Part shown: one piece after another, positions 29,092-37,130 of the stretch
Position numbering within the stretch: position 1 is the stretch's first letter
How the letters are laid out: the number at the start of each line of letters is the position of its first letter
Source: Kiloniellales bacterium
GTDB lineage: Bacteria > Pseudomonadota > Alphaproteobacteria > Kiloniellales > JAKSDN01
Length of the DNA: 64,000 nt
Direction: 5' to 3'
NCBI GenBank assembly: GCA_030064845.1
Contig: JASJEC010000006.1
Coordinates: 1-64,000, forward strand
Notes under the pieces: generated by a model
Seen by the model: the letters and a program-made list of their open reading frames with translations, nothing else
The model's database searches: none
What the model was told of the DNA's origin: nothing
Program-made: the position numbers and the translations under genes

Positions 29092-29511
29092 ATGATCGGC
29101 ATGGTCCTGGTGACCCACGGCAGGCTGGCGCTGGAGTTCATCGACGCCCTGGAGCTCATCGTCGGGCCGCAACAGGCGGTTGCCGCGGTCTGCATCGGGC
29201 CCGACGACGACATGGAGGCGCGCCGCCGCGACATCATCGACCGGATCGCCGAGGTGGAGGGCGGCGAGGGCGTGGTGCTGCTGACCGACATGTTCGGGGG
29301 CACGCCGTCCAACCTGGCGATCTCGGTGATGGAGCCGAACAAGATCGAGGTGATCGCCGGCCTGAACCTGCCGATGCTCATCAAGCTGGCCAGCCTGCGC
29401 GGCACGGAGACCCTGAAGAACGCGGTCGCCGGCGCCCAGGAAGCGGGGCGCAAGTACATCAACGTCGCGTCGCAGCTCCTGGCCAATCAAGGGTCGGGCG
29501 GCGGCGGTTGA
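29092..29511 (+). CDS. manX: PTS mannose-type EIIA domain protein (EIIA-Man)
   Basis: A 139-residue free-standing EIIA of the mannose family. The phospho-accepting His is in MVLVTHGRLALEF; VVLLTDMFGGTPSNLAISVM is the family's second signature. It would receive phosphate from HPr. No IIB, IIC or IID component is encoded nearby, so it is regulatory, as in other alphaproteobacterial PTS modules without sugar permeases. It lies 51 bases after the RapZ stop and 7 bases before ptsH. Confidence 0.93.
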   Translation: MIGMVLVTHGRLALEFIDALELIVGPQQAVAAVCIGPDDDMEARRRDIIDRIAEVEGGEGVVLLTDMFGGTPSNLAISVMEPNKIEVIAGLNLPMLIKLASLRGTETLKNAVAGAQEAGRKYINVASQLLANQGSGGGG

Positions 29512-29518
29512 TCTAGCG

Positions 29519-29803
29519 ATGAGCCGGTTGCTCTCGGCCAGCTGTCGGGTCGAAGTCGTCAACAGCCGCGGCCTCCATGCCCGGGCGGCAGCGAAGTTCG
29601 TGAAGCTGGCCGGCGCCTACAATGCCGAGGTCACGGTCCTCAAGGACGGCGTCGAGGTTTCGGGTTCATCGATCATGGGGCTGATGATGCTGGCCGCGTC
29701 GACCGGGAGCTTTCTCGAGGTGCGGGCCTCGGGCCCGGCGGCCGAGGCGGTCGTGGTCGCCCTGGCAGACCTGGTGCGGAACAAGTTCGATGAAGATGGA
29801 TAA
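29519..29803 (+). CDS. ptsH: phosphocarrier protein HPr
   Basis: A 94-residue HPr. The catalytic His is in NSRGLHARAAAKFV. The Ser-46 region SGSSIMGLMMLAAS is intact, as expected where an HPr kinase gene is linked. It carries phosphate from enzyme I to EIIA-Man and serves as a signalling protein. Its 3' end overlaps the ptsI start by 14 bases, showing tight coupling. Confidence 0.94.
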   Translation: MSRLLSASCRVEVVNSRGLHARAAAKFVKLAGAYNAEVTVLKDGVEVSGSSIMGLMMLAASTGSFLEVRASGPAAEAVVVALADLVRNKFDEDG

Positions 29804-31586
29804 GGCGGCGAAGAAATCGAAGCGGGCGGCCAGGGCCGGCAAAGAGGTCGTGCTGCCGGGCCTCGCCGTCTCACCCGGCGTCGCCATCGGCTCGGCGCAC
29901 CTGCGCGAGAGCGGCGAGATCCGGGTCCTGGAGTACCAGATCGGCGCCAGCGCGGTCGACGACGAGCAGGCCCGCTTTCGCCAGGCCGTCACCAAGGCCA
30001 AGCGACAGCTCGACAGGCTCAAGAACAAGGCGACCCGCTTCCACGGCGCCGCCGCGGAGGAGCTCGGGTTCCTGCTCGAGGCGCACCACCAGATGCTCGG
30101 CAGCTCGCGACTGCTGTCCGGCGTCGAGCAGCGGATCGCGACGGCGCGCCAGAATGCCGAGGCGGCGGTCGCCGAGGAAATCGCCGAGATCGCCGCCGCC
30201 TTCGAGCAGGTCGACGACCCCTACCTGCGCTCCCGGGCGGAGGAAGTGCGCGAGGTCGGCATGCGCATCGTGCGCACCCTGTCTGATCAGAAGCTGAGCG
30301 ACTTCTCGGCCCTGCCCCGCGGCAGCATCGTGATCGCGGAAACCGTGACGCCTGCCGACACGGCGCTGATGGACCCGCGCGAGATCGGCGGCTTCGCCAC
30401 GGTGATGGGCGGCGCCGAGGGCCATACCGCGATCATGGCCCGCTCCCTCGGACTGCCCGCCGTGCTCGGCGTCGCCGGCCTGCTCGAGGCGGCGCACACC
30501 GGCGATACCCTGATCGTCGACGGCTCGAACGGCGCGGTCATCGTCAACCCCGCCGAAGAGACGCTGGCCGAGTACCAGCAGCGGCGCCGCGCCTTCAAGC
30601 GCGAGGCGCGCGCGCTGGACCGCCTGCGCGACGTGCCGGCCAGCACTCGGGACGGCGAGCGGATCTCGCTCGCGGTCAACCTCGAGCTGCCGCGCGAGAT
30701 CGACCAGGCCGTCACCGTCGGCGCCGAGGGCGTCGGCCTGCTGCGCACCGAGTTCCTCTACATGAACCGCGACGACCTGCCCGACGAGGACGAGCAGTAC
30801 GACGCGTTGAGGAACATCGTCGAGGCGATGGACGGCCGGGCGGTCACCATCCGCACGCTCGACGTCGGGGGCGAGAAGCTGATGTCGGCGCTGGGCGAGA
30901 CCCTGGAAGACTCGGCCAACCCGGCGCTCGGCCTGCGCGCGATCCGTTTCTCGCTAACCCAGCGCAAGCTGTTCGAGGCCCAGCTGGCGGCCATCCTGCG
31001 GGCGAGCGCCCACGGGCCGGTGCGCATCCTGCTGCCAATGATCACCACGGTCTCCGAGGTGCGCGAGGTGCGCAAGGCGCTCAACACGGTGATCCGCCGC
31101 CTGCGGCGGCGGAAGGTCAAGATCGCCGACCCCCTGCCGCCTCTCGGAGTCATGATCGAGGTGCCGGGGGCCGCCCTGGCGGCCGACTCCCTGGCGCGGG
31201 TCTCCGACTTCTTCGCGATCGGCACCAACGACCTGACCATGTACACCCTGGCGATCGACCGGGGCGAGGAGCGGGTCGCCCACCTCTACAACCCGCTGCA
31301 CCCCGCCGTGCTGCGGTCGATCCAGTTCTCGGTCGAGGCCGCGCTCAGGGCCCGCATCCCGGTCTCGGTGTGCGGCGAGATGGCCGGCGATCCGCGATAC
31401 ACCGCGCTCTTTCTGGGGCTCGGCGTGCGCGAGCTCTCGATGACGGCCAACGCCCTCCCGCGCGTGAAGAGCCGCATCCTCAACCTCGACCTTCAGGCCG
31501 CCGTGCGCCGGGCCTCGGTTATCATGGACCAGTTCGACTCGGGCCGGATCGCGGCGCTGCTCGACGACTTCAACGCCCTGGCCTGA
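29790..31586 (+). CDS. ptsI: PTS enzyme I (phosphoenolpyruvate-protein phosphotransferase)
   Basis: Takes phosphate from PEP and passes it to HPr. At 598 residues it is the short EI form, lacking the N-terminal GAF domain of EI-Ntr (PtsP). A basic 18-residue start leads into LPGLAVSPGVAIGSAHL. The active His is in GGAEGHTAIMARSLGLPAV. PEP-binding elements are VGLLRTEFLYMNR, FFAIGTNDLTMYTLAIDR and VSVCGEMAGDP. A second ATG at 29796 is possible. Last of the chvIG-PTS block. Confidence 0.93.
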   Translation: MKMDKAAKKSKRAARAGKEVVLPGLAVSPGVAIGSAHLRESGEIRVLEYQIGASAVDDEQARFRQAVTKAKRQLDRLKNKATRFHGAAAEELGFLLEAHHQMLGSSRLLSGVEQRIATARQNAEAAVAEEIAEIAAAFEQVDDPYLRSRAEEVREVGMRIVRTLSDQKLSDFSALPRGSIVIAETVTPADTALMDPREIGGFATVMGGAEGHTAIMARSLGLPAVLGVAGLLEAAHTGDTLIVDGSNGAVIVNPAEETLAEYQQRRRAFKREARALDRLRDVPASTRDGERISLAVNLELPREIDQAVTVGAEGVGLLRTEFLYMNRDDLPDEDEQYDALRNIVEAMDGRAVTIRTLDVGGEKLMSALGETLEDSANPALGLRAIRFSLTQRKLFEAQLAAILRASAHGPVRILLPMITTVSEVREVRKALNTVIRRLRRRKVKIADPLPPLGVMIEVPGAALAADSLARVSDFFAIGTNDLTMYTLAIDRGEERVAHLYNPLHPAVLRSIQFSVEAALRARIPVSVCGEMAGDPRYTALFLGLGVRELSMTANALPRVKSRILNLDLQAAVRRASVIMDQFDSGRIAALLDDFNALA

Positions 31587-31608
31587 ATTAAGAGCGGACG
31601 ACGATCCC

Positions 31609-31917
31609 GTGACCGAGCGAGACGACGCGGCCCCCGAAGAGCGCAAGGACGACCCGGTCGCGCGCACCATCCTCGACCTGCTGGCCGAAGCCGGCCCGGG
31701 CAAGACCATCGAGCCGGGCGACGCGGCCCGCGCCTTCGCCGCCGAGCGGGCGAAGCGGGGCGACCCGCCCGACCTCTGGCGGCGCTACCTGCCGGCGGCG
31801 CGGCAGCAGGCGCTCCACCTTGCGCGCCAGGGTCGGATCACGATCCTGCGCAAGGGCAAGCCGGCCGACCCCCACGCGCCGATCAAGGGACTGGTCCGCC
31901 TTGCCCTGCCGGAATAG
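31609..31917 (+). CDS. DUF3253 family protein
   Basis: A 102-residue cytoplasmic protein of the DUF3253 type, function unknown. Landmarks are ILDLLAEAGPGKTIEPGDAA, LWRRYLPAARQQALHLARQ and the ending IKGLVRLAL, which resemble a small winged-helix fold. The start is a GTG at 31609. It follows ptsI by 22 bases on the same strand and converges on folD, 10 bases away. Confidence 0.75.
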   Translation: MTERDDAAPEERKDDPVARTILDLLAEAGPGKTIEPGDAARAFAAERAKRGDPPDLWRRYLPAARQQALHLARQGRITILRKGKPADPHAPIKGLVRLALPE

Positions 31918-31927
31918 CTCGGAATAG

Positions 31928-32845
31928 CTAGAGTTTCGGCTCCGGAACCCCCGCCTGGCGGCAGGCGGCGGTGACCGTGTTGGCCAGCAGGCAGGCGATC
32001 GTCATGGGCCCGACGCCGCCCGGCACCGGCGTGATCGCGCCGGCGACCCGGCGGGCCTCCTCGGTCGCCACGTCGCCGACCAGGCGCGTCTTTCCTTCAC
32101 CGGTCTCGACCCGGTTGATGCCGACGTCGATGACCGTGGCGCCGGGCTTGATCCAGTCGGCCTTGATCATCTCGGGCCGGCCGACCGCGGCGATCAGGAT
32201 GTCGGCGCCGCGGCAGACTCCGGGCAGGTCCTTGGTCCGGGAGTGGGCGATGGTGACGGTGCAGTTCTGCTGCAGCAGCAGCTGCGCCATGGGCTTGCCG
32301 ACGATGTTGGAGCGCCCGACGACGACGGCCGAGAGGCCGGTCAGGTCGCCGAGCGTGTCCTGCAGCAGCATCAGGCTGCCGAGCGGGGTGCAGGGGACCA
32401 TGGGGGCGCTCTCGCCGGTCGCGCCGACCGAGAGGCGGCCGGCGTTGATCACGTGAAAGCCGTCGACGTCCTTGGCCGGCGCGATCGCGTTGATCACGGC
32501 CTCGCCGTCGATCTGCTCGGGCAGCGGTAGCTGCACCAGGATGCCGTGGACCGTGGGATCGCCGTTGAGCTGTTCGACCAGGGCGAGCAGCTCGGCCTGG
32601 CTGGTGGTCTCCGGCAGCTCGTGCTTGAAGGAAGCCATGCCGGTCTCGGCGGTCTGCTTGGCCTTGTTGCGGACGTAGACCTCGCTGGCCGGGTTGTGGC
32701 CGACCAGGACGACCGCCAGCCCGGGCGTCAGCCCGTGCTCCGCCTTCAGCGTCTCGACCGCCGCAGCGACCCGCCCGCGCAATCCGGCGGCGAAGGCCTT
32801 TCCGTCGATCGTCGCGGCGCTGCCCGCCTGTGCCTGGTCGTTCAT
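31928..32845 (-). CDS. folD: bifunctional methylenetetrahydrofolate dehydrogenase/cyclohydrolase
   Basis: Interconverts 5,10-methylene-, methenyl- and 10-formyl-tetrahydrofolate in one-carbon metabolism. The 305-residue protein shows [17 protein letters not shown] with the catalytic Lys, [29 protein letters not shown], the Rossmann stretch [18 protein letters not shown], and the C-terminal [20 protein letters not shown]. It starts at an ATG preceded by GGGAGG. Yggt lies upstream on the same strand. Confidence 0.96.
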   Translation of the reverse strand: MNDQAQAGSAATIDGKAFAAGLRGRVAAAVETLKAEHGLTPGLAVVLVGHNPASEVYVRNKAKQTAETGMASFKHELPETTSQAELLALVEQLNGDPTVHGILVQLPLPEQIDGEAVINAIAPAKDVDGFHVINAGRLSVGATGESAPMVPCTPLGSLMLLQDTLGDLTGLSAVVVGRSNIVGKPMAQLLLQQNCTVTIAHSRTKDLPGVCRGADILIAAVGRPEMIKADWIKPGATVIDVGINRVETGEGKTRLVGDVATEEARRVAGAITPVPGGVGPMTIACLLANTVTAACRQAGVPEPKL

Positions 32846-32916
32846 GTTGTGCCTCCCTGTTCACTTGCTGCGGTTGTGACGGCGCCGGGGACCGTCGTCA
32901 TGTTCCATAACGCCGC

Positions 32917-32991
32917 TTACCGACGCATCGCCGACTCTTCAGCGCTGCCGTCGGGTCCGGCGAACCCCTTCTCGGGCGTATCGCCGAGCAT
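32917..32991 (-). CDS. possible 24-residue small ORF with strong ribosome site
   Basis: In the 239-base gap between yggT and folD the minus strand reads GGAGGT, six bases, then ATG. The frame encodes MLGDTPEKGFAGPDGSAEES and four more residues before TAA. The ribosome site is among the strongest seen here. The peptide is short, hydrophilic and without a known motif. It could be a real small protein, a leader peptide affecting folD, or chance. The DUF167 gene often found beside yggT is absent. Confidence 0.4.
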   Translation of the reverse strand: MLGDTPEKGFAGPDGSAEESAMRR

Positions 32992-33084
32992 TGTTGCACC
33001 TCCGGAAAGGTGCGCCTTCCCGCTGCGTCGTTTCCATGCCGGAACGATGGCGAAGCGCCGTCGCCTTGCCCACGAAAGGAACGC

Positions 33085-33393
33085 TCAGAGCGTTGCGCCC
33101 CCGAGCGAGAAGAGGATGTTGCCCAGCACCATCTGGCAGAAGTAGAGGACCAGGATCAGGATTACCGGCGAGACGTCGAAACCGCCGAAGCTCGGCAGCA
33201 TTCGCCGGATCGGCCGGAGCGCCGGTTCCGTGATGCGGGTGAGGAACTCCCAGATCATGTAGACGACCTGGTTCGAGGTGTTGATCACTCTGAAACCGAT
33301 CAGGAGGCTCATGATGGCCGAGGCGATGATCAGCCAAATGTAGAAGTCGATCGCAATGATCGTGACATGGATCAAGGGGCCGAGAACGATCAC
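33085..33393 (-). CDS. YggT family membrane protein
   Basis: A 102-residue inner-membrane protein of the YggT family. Two hydrophobic segments (IIAIDFYIWLIIASAIMSLL and SPVILILVLYFCQMVLGNIL) flank the conserved middle FLTRITEPALRPIRRMLP. The GTG at 33393 follows GAGGT at seven bases and starts the homologous part; the longer frame up to 33660 runs into the tRNA promoter region and is rejected. YggT proteins are linked to envelope biogenesis or osmotic tolerance, but the function is not settled. Upstream of folD on the same strand. Confidence 0.88.
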   Translation of the reverse strand: MIVLGPLIHVTIIAIDFYIWLIIASAIMSLLIGFRVINTSNQVVYMIWEFLTRITEPALRPIRRMLPSFGGFDVSPVILILVLYFCQMVLGNILFSLGGATL

Positions 33394-33573
33394 GCCGGTA
33401 CCTCGTTGTCGATTTCGGAATGTCCGCGGCGGGCTTGCCTGGGCTAACCTAGCGACGGTGCGGGGGACATACAAGATCGCCCGGCGCCGGCGGTTTTGCG
33501 GCGCCTCCAAGGTCTTCCGGCGGTCGCGGCCGGGGAGCGTCCGCGCTGATCTCGTGGCGGTTTCGGCGCCCGC

Positions 33574-33602
33574 TTGACAGCCCTCGCGCGAATACCCATT
33601 AT
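33574..33602 (+). promoter_or_regulatory. promoter for tRNA-Ala
   Basis: A consensus TTGACA (33574-33579) and CATTAT (33597-33602) are spaced by 17 bases. Transcription would start near 33609, about 57 bases before the tRNA. It is the best sigma-70-like match in the window. Confidence 0.7.
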
Positions 33603-33665
33603 CCCGCCGCCCGATGCCGGGCAGTTTCCAGCCGTGCTCCTTGGCGGGCACGCGCGCCATCTGGC

Positions 33666-33741
<76 letters not shown>

Positions 33742-33754
33742 AGATCCCGTAATC

Positions 33755-34000
33755 TCAGCCTGCTTTGAGGATCGGCTTCTCGGTCTTGCGGACCGCGTCA
33801 GCGATCTGCGTGACATTGGCCGGCACGACGGCCTCGCCTTCCGGCTGCGCCGGCTTGCGCGCCTCCAGGACCGAGACGGGCACACCGTACAGCATGCCCC
33901 ACGGCGTCTTGAGGTCGATCTTGGGATCCCGCTCGAAGGTGCGCCCGACGACTTCCCCGCAAACCTCCAGTTCTACCTGAACCTTATCGCCCAGTCTCAT
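33755..34000 (-). CDS. small hypothetical protein
   Basis: An 81-residue soluble protein that I do not recognise. It opens MRLGDKVQVELEVCGEVVGR, a beta-rich start, and ends AVRKTEKPILKAG. The ribosome site AGGAGG seven bases before the ATG is nearly ideal, which supports a real and well-translated gene. It lies on the opposite strand to the tRNA, 13 bases beyond its end. No signal peptide or membrane segment. Confidence 0.65.
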   Translation of the reverse strand: MRLGDKVQVELEVCGEVVGRTFERDPKIDLKTPWGMLYGVPVSVLEARKPAQPEGEAVVPANVTQIADAVRKTEKPILKAG

Positions 34001-34131
34001 CGTACCCTCCTGCTTTTACAGCCCCGGCCCAACCTCGGTAAGATTAACTGTTTGTAAAACCGAGCGTTTTCAAGAACGAATATATGTAACCCGCCGGAAA
34101 AATCCAAATAAATAAGCTGAATTATTTGTAA

Positions 34132-34151
34132 ACATTGCGATTCGCAAATGT
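34132..34151. promoter_or_regulatory. near-palindrome in AT-rich gap upstream of PilZ gene
   Basis: ACATTGCGATTCGCAAATGT is a near-palindrome with one unpaired base, set in the AT-rich 245-base gap 34001-34245 between the small protein and the PilZ gene. It has the size of a dimeric repressor site. No gene was found in this gap. Confidence 0.35.
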
Positions 34152-34245
34152 AAGGCCGCAGCGGCCCGGGTTTCGTTCATTTACCACTTGGTAACTCTGC
34201 TTGGCTATCTCTCGTTAACCATTGGGACGCGAGAGAGATCGGCCG

Positions 34246-34569
34246 ATGAACGATCAGAGCAGGTCAGAGCGGCGGCGGCACGGCAGAGCCAAGGTGCTGT
34301 GGACCGGCAACCTGGACCACGGCAACCGGACTTCCGACTGCGTGGTCCTCAATATCGGGCCGCACGGCGCGATGGCGCGGTCGCTCGATCTGATACCGCG
34401 CGGGAGTCGCGTCATGCTGCAGTCCTTCCATTTCGGGCGCCTGGCGGCGGAGATCGTCTGGCAGGACGGCAACGCCCTGGGCCTCTGCTTCAAGGACAAT
34501 CCGGCGGCGGTGCGCCGGGCGCTCGGCTGGCAACTCCCGGAGCTTCGCCTAGAGCAGATCCGGGTTTGA
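34246..34569 (+). CDS. PilZ domain protein
   Basis: A 107-residue single-domain PilZ protein, expected to bind cyclic di-GMP. The N-terminal RSERRRHGRAKVLW contains the RxxxR binding motif; VVLNIGPHGAMARS corresponds to the (D/N)xSxxG motif, with Gly in the Ser position. FHFGRLAAEIVWQDGNALGL ends the barrel. The last six codons (LEQIRV) and the TGA stop are encoded by palindromic repeat C1, so insertion of that element probably reshaped the C-terminus. The ATG at 34246 is preceded by GAGAGAG. Confidence 0.82.
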   Translation: MNDQSRSERRRHGRAKVLWTGNLDHGNRTSDCVVLNIGPHGAMARSLDLIPRGSRVMLQSFHFGRLAAEIVWQDGNALGLCFKDNPAAVRRALGWQLPELRLEQIRV

Positions 34570-34614
34570 CTGAATCGCCGGAGGCGATCCATCAAACCCG
34601 GTGAATCTGCTCTA
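34550..34614. repeat. TAGAGC palindromic repeat, copy C1 (GGGTTTGA-core type)
   Basis: Reads TAGAGCAGATCCGGGTTTGA ... CCGGTGAATCTGCTCTA, the inverse orientation of A2. It overlaps the last 20 bases of the PilZ gene and supplies its TGA stop. Confidence 0.85.
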
Positions 34615-34625
34615 AACCTCAGATG

Positions 34626-34689
34626 TAGAGCGGATTCACATGTTTAGTTGGAGACCACGAAGTGGTTCCATCTAAACATGATCCGCTCT
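34626..34689. repeat. TAGAGC palindromic repeat, copy C2 (CATG-core type)
   Basis: Reads TAGAGCGGATTCACATGTTT ... AAACATGATCCGCTCT. It has the same core type as A1, 11 bases after C1. Confidence 0.8.
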
Positions 34690-34690
34690 G

Positions 34691-34736
34691 GCCTGAAGCC
34701 TGGAGCCTATCCGGTAAACGCGGATCTGCTTCAGGC
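34691..34736. repeat. related short palindrome, copy C3
   Basis: Ends GCCTGAAGC and GCTTCAGGC are inverted; the right arm on the minus strand reads TGAAGCAGATCCGCG, close to the family arm TAGAGCAGATCCGG. The TGA is the stop of the permease gene ending at 34731. A divergent or decayed member of the family. Confidence 0.55.
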
Positions 34737-35486
34737 TACCCGCGGCCGCAGGTGAGCGTGCCACTTGTGCTCCCACAGCTTGAATCCGCGAGAAATGGCG
34801 AAGACCAGGATCATGTAGAGGACCGCCGCCGCGATGAAGCCCTCGTAGGCCAGGTAATGCTTGCCGTTGAGGGTCCGGCCAGCGCCGAGGATATCGATGA
34901 TCGTGACCGTGCTGGCCACGACCGAGCCGTGCAGCATGAAGATGATCTCGTTGGAATAGGCCGGCAGTGCCCGGCGCAGGGCGCTGGGGACGATGATTCG
35001 ACGGGCGGCCTGTGACTGTGACATGCCGCAGGCCTTGGCGGCCTCGACCTCGCCGAAGGGCGTGGCTTCGATGGCGCCGCGCAGGATCTCGGTCGTGTAG
35101 GCCGCGGTGTTGAGCACGAAGGCGAGCAGGGTGCACCACCAGGCCTCGCGCAGAACCGGCCAAAGGAAGCTCTCGCGAATGAACTCGAACTGACCCAGGC
35201 CGTAATAGATCAGATAGAGCTGGACCAGGAGCGGCGTGCCGCGGAAGAGGTAGACATAGGCCCAGGTGATCTCGTTGAGCACCGGCGTCCGGTTGGCCCG
35301 CACCAGGGCCAGGGGGATCGAGAGCATGCCACCGATGAGCAGCGCCAGGACCGTGAGGACGAGGGTGTTCCAAACGCCGAGAGCGAAGAGCTCCCAGTTC
35401 TGGAAGATCAGGACGAAATCGAGCGGCGAGGCGCCGCTGCTGAACTCCTCGAGGGCGACCAGGAATCCGCCGGCTTCCTTCGCCAT
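34731..35486 (-). CDS. polar amino acid ABC transporter permease (HisM-like)
   Basis: A 251-residue membrane permease of the HisM/ArtM type. Transmembrane stretches include LFALGVWNTLVLTVLALLIG. The EAA loop is EAAKACGMSQSQAARRIIVP, which docks on the ATPase. LFRGTPLLVQLYLIYYG is the typical amino-acid permease signature. It is the second permease of the four-gene importer, 3 bases after the HisQ-like gene. The C-terminus HLRPRVA ends at a TGA within repeat C3. Confidence 0.92.
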   Translation of the reverse strand: MAKEAGGFLVALEEFSSGASPLDFVLIFQNWELFALGVWNTLVLTVLALLIGGMLSIPLALVRANRTPVLNEITWAYVYLFRGTPLLVQLYLIYYGLGQFEFIRESFLWPVLREAWWCTLLAFVLNTAAYTTEILRGAIEATPFGEVEAAKACGMSQSQAARRIIVPSALRRALPAYSNEIIFMLHGSVVASTVTIIDILGAGRTLNGKHYLAYEGFIAAAVLYMILVFAISRGFKLWEHKWHAHLRPRVA

Positions 35487-35489
35487 GGC

Positions 35490-36179
35490 TCAGGCCCTCC
35501 GCACGCCGACGCTGTACTTGCGCTCGAGATAGCGCAGGCCGACATCGGATATCGCGGTCAGGACCAGATAGAGCATCAGGACCACGAAGAAGAAGGTGAA
35601 GAGCTGGCGCGTCGAGCGTCCCGCCGTGAAGGCTTCCCATACCAGCTCGTGCAGGCCGAGCACGGAGACCAGGGCCGTGCCCTTCAAGAGCACCAGCCAG
35701 TTGTTGCCGAAGCTGGGCAGGGCATAGCGCACGAGCTGGGGCCAGACGATGCGGCGGAACCGCAGGCCGGGGCTCATGCCAGAGGCGATGCCGGCCTCGA
35801 TCTGGCCATTGGGGATCGAGAGAAAGGCGCCGCGGAAGGTCTCGGTCATGTAGGCGCCGTAGATGAACCCAATCGTGAACACGCCCGCGGTGAACTGGTC
35901 GATCTCGAGGTAGCCCCACCAGCCGGTCGCGTCGCCGAGATCGTTGAGCAGCTGCTGGCCGCCGTAGAACAGCAACAGCATCAGAACCAGATCGGGAATC
36001 CCGCGCACCAGGGTCGTGTAGGCGTCGGCCGTCTTCTTGGCGGGCAGGGACTTGGCGAGCTTGCCCCAGGCGCCGACCAGGCCGAGCAGAACGGCAAGGG
36101 CCAAGGAGCAGATGGCGACCGCGATCGTGACGAGCATGCCATTGAAGATCGCTGGCATGTAGGCAATGACATCGCTCAT
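35490..36179 (-). CDS. polar amino acid ABC transporter permease (HisQ-like)
   Basis: A 229-residue permease of the HisQ/ArtQ type. The characteristic TTLVRGIPDLVLMLLLFYGG and the EAA loop EAGIASGMSPGLRFRRIVWP are present, with about five membrane segments. With the HisM-like partner it forms the membrane channel of a histidine/arginine/lysine/ornithine-type importer. Gene order is binding protein, HisQ, HisM, with the ATPase first. Confidence 0.92.
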   Translation of the reverse strand: MSDVIAYMPAIFNGMLVTIAVAICSLALAVLLGLVGAWGKLAKSLPAKKTADAYTTLVRGIPDLVLMLLLFYGGQQLLNDLGDATGWWGYLEIDQFTAGVFTIGFIYGAYMTETFRGAFLSIPNGQIEAGIASGMSPGLRFRRIVWPQLVRYALPSFGNNWLVLLKGTALVSVLGLHELVWEAFTAGRSTRQLFTFFFVVLMLYLVLTAISDVGLRYLERKYSVGVRRA

Positions 36180-36257
36180 GGAGATCGCCCCGCTGCCCTG
36201 GAATCCGGATGAAAAAGAAACGGCGGAAGGGTCCGGGGACCCTTCCGCCGAAATCAG

Positions 36258-37049
36258 CTACGAGCCGGCGTCGGCGCCGTAGATGTCGAAGTCGAAGTAC
36301 TTGGAGTTGATCTTGGAATAGGTGCCGTCCTTTCGGATCGCCTTGATCGCGGCGTTGAACGAGGAGCGAAGATCGTCGTCGCCCTTGCGCACCGCGATTC
36401 CGGCGCCCTCACCGTGACACCCCAGATCGAACTGGTCACCGCCGAGGAACGCGAAGTTCTTGCCGTCCTCAGTGCCCAGGAAGCCCTCGAGGGCCTGGAT
36501 CGAGTCGGAGATCTGCGCGTCGATCCGGCCGGAGGCGAGGTCCAGGAAGACCTCTTCCTGGGTGGCGTAGAGCCGCAGCTCCGTGTCCGGGAACTTCTTC
36601 TCCATGTAGCACTGGTGGATCGTGCCGCGCTGGACCCCGACGGTCTTGCCCTTCATGCCTTCCGCGGTCGGCTCGAAGCCGGCGTTCTTGGGCGCCACGA
36701 ACTTGGCCGGGGTATTGTAGTACTTGGCCGTGAAGTCGACCTTCTTCTTGCGCTCCTCCGTGATCGACATGGAGGCGACGATGGCGTCGTACTTCTTGGC
36801 CAGGAGGGCGGGGATGATGCCGTCCCAATCCTGCTCCACCAGCTCGCAGTCCCTATTCATTTCGGCGCAGAGCGCCCGGGCGATCTCGATGTCGAAGCCC
36901 TTGAGGGTGCCGTCGGGCTCCTTCCAGGAGAACGGCGGGTAGGCGCCCTCGACGCCGATGCGCAGTTTCTCGCCCGCCTGGGCGGTCGCGCCCATGGCGA
37001 GCGCGAGGCCGGCCGCGGCCAGTAGCGTTGTCAGTTTCTTGAAACCCAT
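36258..37049 (-). CDS. polar amino acid ABC transporter substrate-binding protein (HisJ/ArgT-like)
   Basis: Periplasmic binding protein of 263 residues. The signal peptide MGFKKLTTLLAAAGLALAMG is cleaved near AQA-GE. The mature start KLRIGVEGAYPPFSWKEPDG and KGFDIEIARALCAEM are typical of family 3 binding proteins; ASMSITEERKKKVDFTAKYY matches LAO/HisJ proteins. Ligands are likely basic amino acids. The ATG at 37049 has GGGAG upstream; the longer frame up to 37109 lacks a signal peptide start. Confidence 0.92.
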   Translation of the reverse strand: MGFKKLTTLLAAAGLALAMGATAQAGEKLRIGVEGAYPPFSWKEPDGTLKGFDIEIARALCAEMNRDCELVEQDWDGIIPALLAKKYDAIVASMSITEERKKKVDFTAKYYNTPAKFVAPKNAGFEPTAEGMKGKTVGVQRGTIHQCYMEKKFPDTELRLYATQEEVFLDLASGRIDAQISDSIQALEGFLGTEDGKNFAFLGGDQFDLGCHGEGAGIAVRKGDDDLRSSFNAAIKAIRKDGTYSKINSKYFDFDIYGADAGS

Positions 37050-37130
37050 GCTTCTCTTCTCCCTGTTGAACGACTCCGGCCGCGCGCGGCGTCCGGGGTC
37101 AGCTTGCAAAATAGCGCCGGTTTGCCTCCG

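Noticed and set aside
32939-33337. 132-codon minus-strand frame as a DUF167 gene
   Set aside because: No DUF167 motif is present and most of it is a shadow of yggT.
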